Numbered from the stretch's first letter, positions 30,244 to 39,396 are shown. The stretch: 64,000 nt of DNA from Pseudomonas sp. StFLB209 (GCF_000829415.1 NZ_AP014637.1:1624001-1688000), one strand, 5' to 3'. Translations and numbers: made by a program. The notes: generated from the letters alone by a model not told the origin.

Positions 30244-30675
30244 TCAGGGCCGGGTCAGACGCGACAGCGCAGGCGTCTGGGGCAAGGACGTGATATACAA
30301 CCGGGTCTGCTCCGCACCCCGCTCGATGAGCACCGCCCCCGCTTCGATGGCCGCCAGGCGCACCCCTTGAGTCAGTGCTTCACCCGCCCGGAAACTGCGC
30401 GGCGGGCCGCCATTGATGGCGAGAATTGCGAACGCGCCCTGCGCGCCGGCCATGACCCCGGAGACGCGGATGTCCACTGCCGCCGGCTGGTTGGAAAACC
30501 ACTGCAACGCAGGATTGTCGGAGCGCGCCAGCGGCGCGGGGCTGTCAATGACCGGGGTATGCGACTCGGCCGGCGTCAGAAACACCGAAGACCACACCAG
30601 CACACCGGCCAGCGCGGCCAGCAGCGCCGTGGCCTGGACCAGTTGCGGCGCCGATAAACGAAAGGCAAATGCCAC
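30244..30675 (-). CDS. gspC: Short GspC-like protein (HR domain only)
   Basis: 143 aa, about half the usual GspC. One membrane segment (QATALLAALAGVLVWSSVFL, ~14-33), a Pro/Ser linker, then a homology-region domain (VMAGAQGAFAILAINGGPPR ... GVRLAAIEAGAVLIERGAEQ). The C-terminal PDZ or coiled-coil domain of larger GspC is absent. GspC links the inner platform to the secretin. Orientation is opposite to its neighbours gspI and gspH. Confidence 0.8.
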   Translation of the reverse strand: MAFAFRLSAPQLVQATALLAALAGVLVWSSVFLTPAESHTPVIDSPAPLARSDNPALQWFSNQPAAVDIRVSGVMAGAQGAFAILAINGGPPRSFRAGEALTQGVRLAAIEAGAVLIERGAEQTRLYITSLPQTPALSRLTRP

Positions 30676-30708
30676 GGGTAAACCTCCTTGTTGTCCGGTA
30701 TGGCAGTC

Positions 30709-30856
30709 TACAGGGCACCTCTAAAAACTACCTACGTTGCCATTGCTGCGTTGAAACCAGGCTCAGAATGCTCATTTACAACCTGTAGACTCCACTTCTT
30801 CGCCTGCTTTCGCCTTGCACTGGCTGCCTCGCTTACGTTTTTAGAAGTACCCTACA
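30709..30856. mobile_element. MITE-like element with TACA target duplication
   Basis: A 140-bp element (30,713-30,852) opens GGGCACCTCTAAAAAC and closes GTTTTTAGAAGTACCC: terminal inverted repeats matching at 14 of 16 positions. It is flanked by a perfect direct repeat TACA (30,709-30,712 and 30,853-30,856). No coding capacity. It looks like a non-autonomous derivative of an insertion sequence. It sits in the divergent gap between gspC and gspH, so it may supply or disturb their promoters. Confidence 0.8.
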
Positions 30857-30920
30857 AGACGCCTGTATCTTGGCCGAACCAGCAAGGACGTCAAGTTATC
30901 CACACAGGAATGCCGCATTC

Positions 30921-31382
30921 ATGGACAGAGACAGGCAACAGGGTTTTAGCATGATTGAGTTGATGGTCGTGTTGGTGATCGTCGGCATTCTCAGCGCCAC
31001 GATCAGCCTGAGCATCAAACCCGCCCCGCAGGAGCGCCTGCGCAAAGACGCACAGCGGCTCGTGCAACTGCTGCAGATCGCCCAGGCCGAAGCCCGCGCC
31101 GACGGTCGCCCGATCAGTTGGCAGGCCGACGGCCAGGGCTTTGGCTTCAGCCGCCTGAACGACGCAGGCACCGGCACTGAACACTTTGCCGAAGATCCAC
31201 AACTACGGCCACGCAGCTGGGACTCGGCGCCCGTCAAAGTGCGCACCACGCCTACACCCAGACTGGTACTGGGCAGCGAATGGATCAGCACACCCTGGCA
31301 AGTGCAGTTGTCTGACGGCCAGCACCGGGTCAGCATCCGGCGCTCCGCGACCGGGCAGATGCAGGTGGTCAACGAATCATGA
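30921..31382 (+). CDS. gspH: Type II secretion minor pseudopilin GspH
   Basis: 153 aa from ATG 30921. Leader RQQGFSMIELMVVLVIVGIL cut at G/F with Glu5. The C-terminal half has an odd-stranded sheet (WQVQLSDGQHRVSIRRSATG) as in GspH. Overlaps gspJ by 4 bp (ATGA). A frame opening at 30870 would start inside the MITE-side region and is unlikely. The ribosome site is weak. Confidence 0.87.
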   Translation: MDRDRQQGFSMIELMVVLVIVGILSATISLSIKPAPQERLRKDAQRLVQLLQIAQAEARADGRPISWQADGQGFGFSRLNDAGTGTEHFAEDPQLRPRSWDSAPVKVRTTPTPRLVLGSEWISTPWQVQLSDGQHRVSIRRSATGQMQVVNES

Positions 31383-31999
31383 ACCCGCGCCAGCACGGCT
31401 TTACCCTGATCGAAGTCATGGTGGCAATCATGCTGATGGCCATCGTCAGCCTGATCGCCTGGCGCGGCCTGGATAGCGTCAGCCGCGCCGACAGCCATCT
31501 GCAGGCCAGCATGACCCAGACCGAAGAGCTCCTGCGCACCTTCAACCAGCTCGAACGCGACCTGGCCTCCCAGGCCAGCAGCGCGCTGGGCGAACCCGAA
31601 TTGGGCGACCAGGCCGCAGACCGCGAACCGCGCATGGGCGCGCCTGCGGCCATCAGCGTACGCAGCGCCGATGACCAGACCTTCGAGCTGGACGTGATCC
31701 GCCACGCACCCGCCCCGGAACACGGCCTGCAACGGGTCCGCTGGTGGCTCAAGGGCAAGACCCTGTACCGCGCCGCCGCCGCACCGCGCAACCGCTACCC
31801 GCTGCCGGCGCCAGACAACGGGGTGGCGGTGCTGAGCCGGATCAAAGACTTGCAGATCCGGGTCTGGGACCGGGAGCAGGGCTGGCGGCAATTGAGCGGC
31901 AATCGGGTGCTGAAGCCAATGGGGCTGGAGTTGCGATTGACGCGGATGACTGAGCGGGGGGATGAGCACTACCGGCAGGTTTGGGGGCCGTTTTATTAG
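31379..31999 (+). CDS. gspJ: Type II secretion minor pseudopilin GspJ
   Basis: 206 aa. Leader RQHGFTLIEVMVAIMLMAIV cut at G/F with Glu5. The GspJ marks RADSHLQASMTQTEELLRTF and NQLERDLA are present, with a long beta-rich body. It forms the tip complex with I and K. It is the last gsp gene. The locus lacks gspN and its own prepilin peptidase, which must come from elsewhere (for example pilD). Confidence 0.9.
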   Translation: MNPRQHGFTLIEVMVAIMLMAIVSLIAWRGLDSVSRADSHLQASMTQTEELLRTFNQLERDLASQASSALGEPELGDQAADREPRMGAPAAISVRSADDQTFELDVIRHAPAPEHGLQRVRWWLKGKTLYRAAAAPRNRYPLPAPDNGVAVLSRIKDLQIRVWDREQGWRQLSGNRVLKPMGLELRLTRMTERGDEHYRQVWGPFY

Positions 32000-32121
32000 G
32001 CTGGGCTCAAGCAGCGTTGATACATTTCGTTCGGGCTTTAGGCACTTTGTAGCGATTGATTTGCCTGCCGATCTTGTAAATCCCCCACGATCTCCCTTCC
32101 CGCTTCATCAAGGAAGATCCG

Positions 32122-32969
32122 ATGTCCCTCGCCATCGTTCACAGCCGCGCTCAGGTCGGCGTACAAGCACCTGCCGTCACCGTTGAAACCCACTTGTCCA
32201 ACGGCCTGCCGACCCTGACCCTGGTCGGCCTGCCCGAAGGCGCAGTCAAGGAAAGCAAGGACCGGGTGCGCAGTGCCATCGTCAATTCCGGGCTGAAGTT
32301 TCCCGACCGGCGCATCACCCTCAACCTCGCCCCGGCCGATCTGCCCAAGGACGGTGGGCGCTTCGACCTGGCCATTGCGCTGGGCCTGCTGGGCGCCAAC
32401 GGCCAGATTCCGCTCACTGCATTGCAAGACATCGAGTGCCTGGGTGAGCTGGCGTTGTCTGGCGCGGTGCGGCCGGTGCAGGGCGTTCTGCCCGCTGCGC
32501 TGGCGGCCCGTGAGGCGCAGCGGACGCTGATCGTGCCGGCCGCCAATGCCGAGGAAGCCTGCCTGGCCTCCGGGCTGACAGTGATTGCGGTCAATCACCT
32601 GCGCGAGCTGGTCGCGCATTTCAATGGCCAGACACCGATGACGCCCTATCGCGCCAATGGCCTGTTGCCCCAGGCCCAGCCGTACCCGGACCTCAGCGAG
32701 GTGCAGGGCCAACTGGCGGCCAAACGGGCGCTGGTGGTGGCGGCAGCGGGCGGGCATAACCTGCTGTTCAGCGGCCCGCCGGGCACCGGCAAGACCTTGC
32801 TGGCCAGCCGCTTGCCGGGGCTGTTGCCGCCGCTGGATGAGCGCGAAGCGCTGGAGGTGGCGGCGATTCATTCGGTGGCCAGCCAGGTGCCGTTGAACAG
32901 CTGGCCGCTCAGGCCGTTTCGCCAGCCCCATCACTCGGCATCCGGGCCGGCACTGGTCGGCGGTGGCAG
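32122..32969 (+). pseudogene. comM: comM/yifB 5' part, interrupted by the Tn7-like element
   Basis: The Mg-chelatase-like AAA+ ATPase ComM/YifB (normally ~500 aa) is readable for ~283 residues: MSLAIVHSRAQVGVQAPAVT, the Lon-like domain, and Walker A GPPGTGKT near residue 220. It stops after HHSASGPALVGGGS, exactly before the expected PRPGEISLAH block. A foreign sequence beginning TGTAAG follows. The remaining 3' part should lie beyond the window. ComM is a branch-migration helicase used in natural transformation, and a known target of Tn6022/AbaR-type Tn7-like elements. Confidence 0.93.
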
Positions 32970-33049
32970 TGTAAGTTCTATCATAATTTGCGGACTACAT
33001 TATTAACGTGAAATACTCTTTGAATAAATGCGAATTGGCGTTATTCAAA
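32970..33049. other. Tn7-like left end with inverted repeat
   Basis: The element begins TGT, as Tn7-family ends do. Within it, TTTGAATAA (33,019-33,027) and TTATTCAAA (33,041-33,049) form a perfect 9-bp inverted repeat around ATGCGAATTGGCG. It may be a TnsB-binding arrangement or an operator for the TnsE-like gene. The matching repeats of the right end are outside the window, so I cannot confirm TnsB sites. Confidence 0.6.
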
Positions 33050-34872
33050 TGGATCAGAATCGGGCGTCTCCTCTACGAAAACTCAATGGCTTCTGGCGTG
33101 TAGATGGGATATCTGAAGTACATCCAGCTGAGAAAGGCCTAAAAATTGGTTTTGTGCTGTCCCGGTTGAGAGACGACTACACAGACCCTAACGACGGCAG
33201 CGCCCGCCTGGATATGGCTCCGGAGCTCCTCGTGCTCAACCCTCGCTGGATCAACGACCTGACCCCAGGATCTGTATGGGAAAACGGAGCATGCGTCAGT
33301 AAGCCTGAATGGCTAGGCAGGTCTCTAAGCGTTGACACCTCCCAGGCGAAAAAGCTGCCATTTAGTACGGCAACACAAATTAATGGTAAGTGGACAGCCA
33401 AGGGCATCGCCGCAGCCGACTTCCTCCCTAAAAAAGACTATCACTATCTTTTCGCAACTTATTATACCCTGGCGCCAGTTTCCGGTGACGCTCAGTTCAA
33501 ATGGATGGTAATTCCACACTCTGAACTATTCCGATTCTACTCCGCCGTTTCTGGACGTGTTGCTAAAAACGTACTACGAGGAGATCTCGGCGAACTTGTA
33601 GATCTTTCAGTGAATACTGAAATTGATCCAGTGACAATCGTCGAGCGCGTAAAGCTCAAAGAATCCGAAGCGAAATTCTTCGGCAGAATCAAGGCAAGCA
33701 AATCATTCGCGGATGAAATATTCAAAATAAATAAAAGAATCACCCTAATCAACATCGAAAACAGACGCACTGGCGCTAGAGCAGCCTTAGCACTGGAGGC
33801 AAACTTTCCCTTTGCTGGCCAAACCAACCTGAGCGTTTCAGGTGTCCCGATGCTGCTGGCTAACGAGCCCGCCATCTTCGCAATGCAGATCCATCACTGC
33901 ACGTATCCTCTGGGGTTCTCGTCTCTTGTTGTGAAGAGTGCTGGAGACAGAGCGGGTGGAGGCAGCCCCGATGAGAGCGGGAAAGGCTATGTAGGGTTCA
34001 ACGTCCCAGGGCATGACCCAGATGACGAGGATGATGAGATTGCCGACACCCCAGCGGATGCCGATTTAAAGCGCGTGGAAATCTCTCAGGTCAGTTCACT
34101 TTTCCCGCAAGACGCTGAAATTTCTATTGAATATCAGAGGTCTTGGAAACACACAACGAACACTGCCAGCTACGTTTCAGAAAAGGTCGATATCGACGGA
34201 CTCACCTTCGGCGATGGAGATCATCGGGCCAGTTCCCAACACATGGTTGGCGTAGATGATTTCAAAGATGAACCACCGCCGCCGGCCCGACAACTGAAAG
34301 ACTTCTTCGAAATGCTCCATCACTTCGAAAAGCGCATAAAAGATAAAAACTGGTTAATCCGATCTGTCGCTATTAATGGTTCAATTCCAATTGACCCTAA
34401 TGAGCTAGAAAACGCTGTTCTTTTCATTACCGCTCTACCGATGCTCGCAAATAAAAAGAGACGCTGGCACATCATTGCCGAGGAAGGAAACGTCAGAACC
34501 CGGCAATTGGCTTGTATTGAAGTACAATCTGCTCGTGCCAATCGCTACTTCTACATATTAGAAGTCGAGCTGAAGGACAACGAACCCGGACAGTGCACGC
34601 TGCTCGTCCGTCGCCGCGACTTCAAAAAAATCTCACTTGACGACTTTACCAGCTTACTCAAACTAACCTGTTACAAAAATCGCTGGCCTGACTTCGAGAA
34701 TGACACCTGGGAAAAGTCAAAGCAGCAAGCACTCGCTGACAGATTCAGTAGCGCCCATGTATCACGCAAGCTTCATCACCCCAAAAATAGACTTGGCTGG
34801 TCCGACAGTCTCACAACCAGTATTTTGGAATGGTTAAAGTCAGCACTCCCAGTTGACACCAACCAAGCATAG
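33049..34872 (+). CDS. TnsE-like Tn7 transposition protein
   Basis: 607 aa from ATG 33049 (a start at 33028 lies inside the end-repeat loop). TnsE directs Tn7 to replicating DNA, often conjugal plasmids, through the sliding clamp. I recognise the family by layout and two blocks: IPHSELFRFYSAVSGRVAKN (compare the IPQLELARS.. region of Tn7 TnsE) and near the C-terminus LHHPKNRLGW, resembling its VNHPKGLG. An acidic linker (HDPDDEDDEIADTPADAD) divides the halves. Odd position: first gene at the left end, ~25 kb from tnsABCD. Assignment is from memory of Tn7 TnsE, not alignment. Confidence 0.68.
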   Translation: MDQNRASPLRKLNGFWRVDGISEVHPAEKGLKIGFVLSRLRDDYTDPNDGSARLDMAPELLVLNPRWINDLTPGSVWENGACVSKPEWLGRSLSVDTSQAKKLPFSTATQINGKWTAKGIAAADFLPKKDYHYLFATYYTLAPVSGDAQFKWMVIPHSELFRFYSAVSGRVAKNVLRGDLGELVDLSVNTEIDPVTIVERVKLKESEAKFFGRIKASKSFADEIFKINKRITLINIENRRTGARAALALEANFPFAGQTNLSVSGVPMLLANEPAIFAMQIHHCTYPLGFSSLVVKSAGDRAGGGSPDESGKGYVGFNVPGHDPDDEDDEIADTPADADLKRVEISQVSSLFPQDAEISIEYQRSWKHTTNTASYVSEKVDIDGLTFGDGDHRASSQHMVGVDDFKDEPPPPARQLKDFFEMLHHFEKRIKDKNWLIRSVAINGSIPIDPNELENAVLFITALPMLANKKRRWHIIAEEGNVRTRQLACIEVQSARANRYFYILEVELKDNEPGQCTLLVRRRDFKKISLDDFTSLLKLTCYKNRWPDFENDTWEKSKQQALADRFSSAHVSRKLHHPKNRLGWSDSLTTSILEWLKSALPVDTNQA

Positions 34873-34882
34873 GACGCAAAGC

Positions 34883-35668
34883 GTGAGTCTGAAATCTATC
34901 TCCCACCAGCTGGAGATCCTTTGCCAGGTAGAAAGGCTTTTTCTTTTAGAGCGCCACACCCCGTCTGGACGCGTGCTTTTCCCCGTCATCACCGAGCATG
35001 CTAAATCCAGCCTTGATATTGGCAACCCTGGCCAATATGAGTTCTTCCGTGCTCGAACAAAAAGTGACGAGGCACTACATGCTGACTTTCACCCGTGGTG
35101 GAACAGCATTAGCGTAACCGTTTGTCACACAACGAAAGCCGTAAAGTTCGGACCAACGGGCCAATTGATCATGCACCCGCAAAATGTCCGCCTGGGCCCG
35201 CATTTGATGGCCTGCGTCATTAAGTGGCTTGAACGTCAAAACATCGCCGATTACACCGTGGAGAATGGCTCGCTTTCCTGGAGGGACGCCGAGACCGATG
35301 CGGCCCGACTGCAACGCAACAAATTCTACACAGCATTTGGCTTTCACCTGACGGACAGTTCAGGCTCCCGGCATGGCCTTGAGGTGCTCGGTGGCACTTT
35401 TGGAGCCGCGACTGTTGGTGCGCTGAGCATCCCTGAACGCTACCAAACAGGGCTGGTGTCTTGGGACCAATTCGCCTGCGCACTGGAAACTGAACGTGAA
35501 GACGGGGTAAGGAATCTCGCCGAATTGAAAGAGGTGGACAGGTTCACCGACCGCAAGTCATTTTTCGGCAAATGGCTGTTGACGCTCTGGGGATGGGGGA
35601 CACCGTTCGACACTCGGCACAAGACGCCTCTCAAGGATAGGGAACTGGGTCATTTCGTTGAAAAGTGA
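34883..35668 (+). CDS. Unrecognised gene coupled to the TnsE-like gene
   Basis: 261 aa from GTG 34883, which has AGGACG eight bases upstream; an upstream TTG at 34853 lies inside the tnsE-like gene. The stretch RLQRNKFYTAFGFHLT (~142-157) resembles the end of a GNAT acetyltransferase fold, but the usual acetyl-CoA loop is not seen. No signal or membrane segment. It follows the TnsE-like stop by 10 bp, so it may belong to the element's core rather than its cargo. I cannot name a function. Confidence 0.75.
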   Translation: MSLKSISHQLEILCQVERLFLLERHTPSGRVLFPVITEHAKSSLDIGNPGQYEFFRARTKSDEALHADFHPWWNSISVTVCHTTKAVKFGPTGQLIMHPQNVRLGPHLMACVIKWLERQNIADYTVENGSLSWRDAETDAARLQRNKFYTAFGFHLTDSSGSRHGLEVLGGTFGAATVGALSIPERYQTGLVSWDQFACALETEREDGVRNLAELKEVDRFTDRKSFFGKWLLTLWGWGTPFDTRHKTPLKDRELGHFVEK

Positions 35669-35742
35669 GCGCCACATACCCTTGGAAGAGAGCACGACCT
35701 TTCGAGCGGGTGCCAGGGCTTTTATGACCCTATCCAAGGCGT

Positions 35743-36018
35743 TTATTTCGGGCTGTGGGTGTGTACTGCGTCCGATTTCAGAGAGTGATAGCTGCTCTCG
35801 ACGGAAGAGCTGAACACTGGCCCCATTGGCCACTTTGAAGGGTCTAAATCCTCTTCAATACGTCCAGCCAGCAGCATCTGGAATTGATCAGGATAGTGAC
35901 GCAGGAGAAATTTTGCGTCACGTCGTATCCGTTCGGGCAGCGATGGGTCCCGAGAAAGCTCAAGGAGAAACTCCCCCGTTTGGATGACTGCTCGGGTGCG
36001 TTCATTTGGCATGGACAT
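35743..36018 (-). CDS. BPSL0761 family small protein
   Basis: 91 aa from ATG 36018 (MSMPNERTRAVIQTGEFLLE). The block ERTRAVIQTGEFLLELSRD then IRRDAKFLLRHYP matches the BPSL0761 family, small proteins of unknown role common in accessory regions of Pseudomonas and Burkholderia. The same frame is open upstream to 36162, with no family resemblance there. Convergent to the unknown gene on its left. Confidence 0.8.
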   Translation of the reverse strand: MSMPNERTRAVIQTGEFLLELSRDPSLPERIRRDAKFLLRHYPDQFQMLLAGRIEEDLDPSKWPMGPVFSSSVESSYHSLKSDAVHTHSPK

Positions 36019-36303
36019 GTCGATACCCTCAGCGTTGTCGCACCAGTGGTTGGGTGCTAATGCCCAGTACACTCCCCAGCTTAGCTCAAAGCCCCCTTCA
36101 ACACCTGGCACAAGAAAGCTCTCAAAAGCTGGGAACCAGGTCTCCCGTGGAGAAGTAACCACGCCAGATCCCTCCGGGACAAAAGCAGGCCCTGACGTGC
36201 TTTGCTGCCCCGCTTAACGCCTGCCTGATCAGGCAGCGGAGACCTCCAGGCCCGCTGCTCCAGTTGATTAGTTTCAAGAGCGCTCAAGAACCGAACTTAG
36301 GAT

Positions 36304-36352
36304 TTGACCTTGCGTTTTACATATGGATATCCGTATATTCGGTTATCCATAT
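36304..36352 (+). promoter_or_regulatory. Candidate ArsR operator/promoter
   Basis: A TTGACC hexamer (36,304-36,309) is followed by an AT-rich palindrome with arms ATATGGATA (36,321-36,329) and TATCCATAT (36,344-36,352) around TCCGTATATTCGGT. Such imperfect palindromes with ATA.CCGTAT cores are typical ArsR binding sites. It lies 17-50 bp upstream of arsR. Confidence 0.7.
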
Positions 36353-36368
36353 TTATAGGCCTGATCTC

Positions 36369-36716
36369 ATGCTCTCACCGCCTGAGTTGTTCAAGAATCT
36401 CTCGGACGAAACCCGTGTTCGGGCAACGCTGTTGATCGCTCAACACGGCGAGCTGTGCGTGTGCGAGCTGATGCACGCGCTCGACGACAGCCAACCGAAG
36501 ATCAGCCGCCACCTGGCACAGCTTCGCAGTAGCGGGTTGCTTCTGGACCGACGCCAAGGGCAGTGGGTGTATTACCGGCTCAACCCAGCACTGCCGGCCT
36601 GGGTTCACGAGGTGCTGAACATCACCGGGACCGCCAACGCCGAATGGTTAAGCGGTGACAGTAGCCGCCTTCAAAGCATGAGTGGTCGGCCTGCCCGCGC
36701 CACTACCTGCTGCTGA
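36369..36716 (+). CDS. arsR: Arsenic-responsive repressor ArsR
   Basis: 115 aa from ATG 36369 ([20 protein letters not shown]). Winged-helix ArsR/SmtB fold; the metalloid-sensing cysteines are in [11 protein letters not shown] (~30-40), with recognition helix [17 protein letters not shown]. It represses the ars operon until As(III)/Sb(III) binds. A C-terminal Cys pair (TTCC) ends the protein. The frame is open further upstream but that part contains the operator. Confidence 0.95.
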   Translation: MLSPPELFKNLSDETRVRATLLIAQHGELCVCELMHALDDSQPKISRHLAQLRSSGLLLDRRQGQWVYYRLNPALPAWVHEVLNITGTANAEWLSGDSSRLQSMSGRPARATTCC

Positions 36717-36736
36717 CCCTTTCAGGGCTGCTTTCC

Positions 36737-38020
36737 ATGCTGCTCGCTGCCGCGATTTTTGTTTTTACCCTGGTACTGGTCATCTGGCAGCCCAAAGGGC
36801 TGGGCGTGGGCTGGAGCGCGTCTATCGGCGCTGTGCTTGCGTTGGCCGCCGGCGCTGTGACGCTTCAGGACATTCCGGTGGTCTGGAGCATTGTTTGGAA
36901 TGCAACGGCCACGTTCATTGCGGTCATTATCATCAGCCTGCTGCTTGATGAGGCCGGGTTCTTTGAATGGGCTGCTCTTCACGTCGCACGCTGGGCCAAC
37001 GGTAGTGGGTATCGTCTGTTCTGCTTCTACGTCTTGCTGGGGGCTGCGGTATCCGCCCTGTTCGCCAATGACGGTGCTGCACTGATATTGACGCCTATCG
37101 TGATGTCGATGCTGCTCGCGCTACGTTTCTCTCCAGCGGCAACCCTTGCATTCGTGATGGCCGCCGGATTTATCGCAGACACCGCAAGTCTCCCATTGGT
37201 GGTTTCCAACCTGGTGAACATCGTGTCCGCCGATTACTTCGGATTGGGTTTCGCCGAGTATGCCTCGGTCATGGTGCCAGTCAGCCTGGCCAGCGTTGCC
37301 GCAACCCTCTTGGTCCTGTTCCTGTACTTTCGCCGGGACGTGCCGAAGCACTACGCCATAGAGGCACTTCAAGAGCCGAAAGCCGTTATTCGTGATCGAG
37401 CCACGTTCGTGGTCGGGTGGTGGACACTGCTGGCTCTGCTGATCGGCCTGTTCGCTCTGGAGCCACTTGGCATTCCGGTCAGTGCGGTAGCAGCACTTTG
37501 CGCCGCTGCGCTATTCGCAGTCGCCGCTCGCGGTCACCGGATCTCAACTCGGCGGGTACTCAGCGAGGCACCATGGCAGGTGGTGATCTTTTCCCTAGGC
37601 ATGTATCTCGTGGTCTACGGACTCAAGAATGCCGGCCTGACGAACTACCTGACCCAGGCACTCGACCATCTGGCCGGCCATGGTCTATGGAGTGCTGCCA
37701 TAGGCACCGGCTTGCTGTCGGCCCTGCTGTCGTCGGTGATGAACAACATGCCCAGCGTGTTGATCGGAGCGCTGTCGATCCAAGCCAGTGCCGCCGACGG
37801 CCTGATCCGCGAAGCCATGATCTACGCCAACATCATTGGCTGTGACCTTGGCCCCAAAATCACGCCAATCGGAAGTCTTGCCACCTTGCTTTGGCTGCAC
37901 GTTCTCGAACGTAAAGGGATGCGCATCACCTGGGGCTACTACTTCAAGGTAGGCATCCTGCTCACCCTTCCGGTTCTGCTGATCACCCTCTCGGCCCTGG
38001 CATTGCGCCTGAGCCTCTGA
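36737..38020 (+). CDS. arsB: Arsenite efflux pump ArsB
   Basis: 427 aa, typical of ArsB. About 12 membrane segments, with conserved [20 protein letters not shown] and [20 protein letters not shown] in the first half, and [15 protein letters not shown] and [20 protein letters not shown] in the second. It exports arsenite/antimonite across the inner membrane using the proton gradient. Lies 20 bp after arsR and 29 bp before arsC. Confidence 0.96.
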   Translation: MLLAAAIFVFTLVLVIWQPKGLGVGWSASIGAVLALAAGAVTLQDIPVVWSIVWNATATFIAVIIISLLLDEAGFFEWAALHVARWANGSGYRLFCFYVLLGAAVSALFANDGAALILTPIVMSMLLALRFSPAATLAFVMAAGFIADTASLPLVVSNLVNIVSADYFGLGFAEYASVMVPVSLASVAATLLVLFLYFRRDVPKHYAIEALQEPKAVIRDRATFVVGWWTLLALLIGLFALEPLGIPVSAVAALCAAALFAVAARGHRISTRRVLSEAPWQVVIFSLGMYLVVYGLKNAGLTNYLTQALDHLAGHGLWSAAIGTGLLSALLSSVMNNMPSVLIGALSIQASAADGLIREAMIYANIIGCDLGPKITPIGSLATLLWLHVLERKGMRITWGYYFKVGILLTLPVLLITLSALALRLSL

Positions 38021-38049
38021 CGACCGCACTCAAGCGGCAGGAGCAATCC

Positions 38050-38520
38050 ATGAGAGTTCTATTCATGTGCACGGCCAACAGTTGCCGCAGCATCCTCTCA
38101 GAGGCCATGTTCAACCATTTGGCACCCGAGGGCTTTGAGGCCGTCAGTGCCGGAAGTTTCCCAAAGGGGCAGGTACTGCCCCGCAGCCTCACCACCCTGG
38201 AACAAACCGGCATCTCCATTGAAGGTCTAAGCAGTAAAGGCAATGACGCGTTTGCGGATAACCCGCCGGACATCGTTGTCACCGTTTGCGACAAGGCTGC
38301 CGGCGAAGCATGCCCGGTCTATTTCGGCCCGGCCCTCAAATCCCACTGGGGGCTTGAAGACCCTTCTGACGTCGCAGGAGACGAGGCACAGGTGAACGCG
38401 GCTTTCGTGGCCACCCTGGCTCGCATCGAGTCGCGCTGCAAAGCCTTCCTCAGTCTTCCATTCGAAACGCTCACCCGTGACGAGCTCAAGCAAGAGTTGG
38501 ATCGGATCGGCCATCTTTAA
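38050..38520 (+). CDS. arsC: Arsenate reductase ArsC (low-MW phosphatase fold)
   Basis: 156 aa. P-loop CTANSCR (Cys7 to Arg13) in the N-terminal VLFMCTANSCRSILSEAM, plus the two further redox cysteines in VVTVCDKAAGEACPVYFGP (~82 and 89). This is the LMW-PTPase type of arsenate reductase, reducing As(V) to As(III) for ArsB. Third gene of the ars operon. Confidence 0.95.
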   Translation: MRVLFMCTANSCRSILSEAMFNHLAPEGFEAVSAGSFPKGQVLPRSLTTLEQTGISIEGLSSKGNDAFADNPPDIVVTVCDKAAGEACPVYFGPALKSHWGLEDPSDVAGDEAQVNAAFVATLARIESRCKAFLSLPFETLTRDELKQELDRIGHL

Positions 38521-38532
38521 CCCGGAGCCCCC

Positions 38533-39231
38533 ATGTCAGATCAACTGCCCAACCTGGATCTGTCCCTGCTCGATGGCCACCTTGGCAAGTCTGAATCGAG
38601 CACACATAAACCACGCATCCTGTTGCTGTACGGATCGACGCGAGAACGGTCCTTCAGCCGTCTGCTGGTGGAAGAGGCCGCGAAGCTTCTGGAGCATTTA
38701 GGCGCCGAAACCCGCATCTTCAACCCTTCAGGCCCGCCCCTGCCAGACGACGCCCCGGTTGAACACCCAAAGGTCCAGGAACTGCGCGACCTAGTGACCT
38801 GGTCAGAAGGCCAAGTGTGGTGTTCTCCAGAAAGACACGGTGCAATATCGGCAGTGTTCAAGGCGCAGATCGACTGGATTCTCTTGGCCTTGGGCGCTAT
38901 CCGGCCTTCGCAAGGAAAAACCCTAGCCGTTATGCAGGTCTGCGGCGGCTCCCAGTCGTTCAACGTGGTCAACCAGCTGCGAGTGCTTGGCCGCTGGATG
39001 CGCATGTTCACGATTCCAAACCAGTCTTCGGTCCCAAAGGCCTACATGGAGTTTGACGATGCAGGCAGGATGAAACCTTCTGCCTACTACGACCGCGTGG
39101 TCGATGTCATGGAAGAGCTGATGCGCTTCACACTCCTGCTCAGGGGCCATCCCGAACTGGTAGATCGGTATTCCGAGCGTAAGGAAGCCGTCGAGGCGCT
39201 GGCCAAACGCACCAACCTCAGCTCCATCTGA
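38533..39231 (+). CDS. arsH: NADPH-dependent organoarsenical oxidase ArsH
   Basis: 232 aa. Flavodoxin-like FMN fold: [20 protein letters not shown] (33-52), [20 protein letters not shown] and [20 protein letters not shown]. ArsH oxidises trivalent methylarsenicals and reduces quinones. Fourth gene of the operon, 12 bp after arsC. Confidence 0.94.
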   Translation: MSDQLPNLDLSLLDGHLGKSESSTHKPRILLLYGSTRERSFSRLLVEEAAKLLEHLGAETRIFNPSGPPLPDDAPVEHPKVQELRDLVTWSEGQVWCSPERHGAISAVFKAQIDWILLALGAIRPSQGKTLAVMQVCGGSQSFNVVNQLRVLGRWMRMFTIPNQSSVPKAYMEFDDAGRMKPSAYYDRVVDVMEELMRFTLLLRGHPELVDRYSERKEAVEALAKRTNLSSI

Positions 39232-39249
39232 TCAATACCGGAGGGCCGG

Positions 39250-39396
39250 ATGTCCAACACCATCACCATACGTGTCGCTGAGCCCGCCGACGCTGAGGTT
39301 GTCCAGGCGATCTACGCACCCGTTGTAACGGGAATGAGCAGTCGACCTCCCCATCAGAACCCATCAGGTTTTCAGACTTGGGGACAGTCGTAGGGT
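39250..39396 (+). pseudogene. Truncated GNAT N-acetyltransferase (arsN-like) remnant
   Basis: An ATG with a good ribosome site (GGAGGGCC) 10 bp after arsH opens NTITIRVAEPADAEVVQAIY, the N-terminus of an ArsN1/phosphinothricin-type GNAT. After APVVTG (about residue 28) the family sequence stops and an unrelated frame ends at a TAG (39,394). The gene is cut here, marking a rearrangement boundary at the end of the ars operon. Confidence 0.8.
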
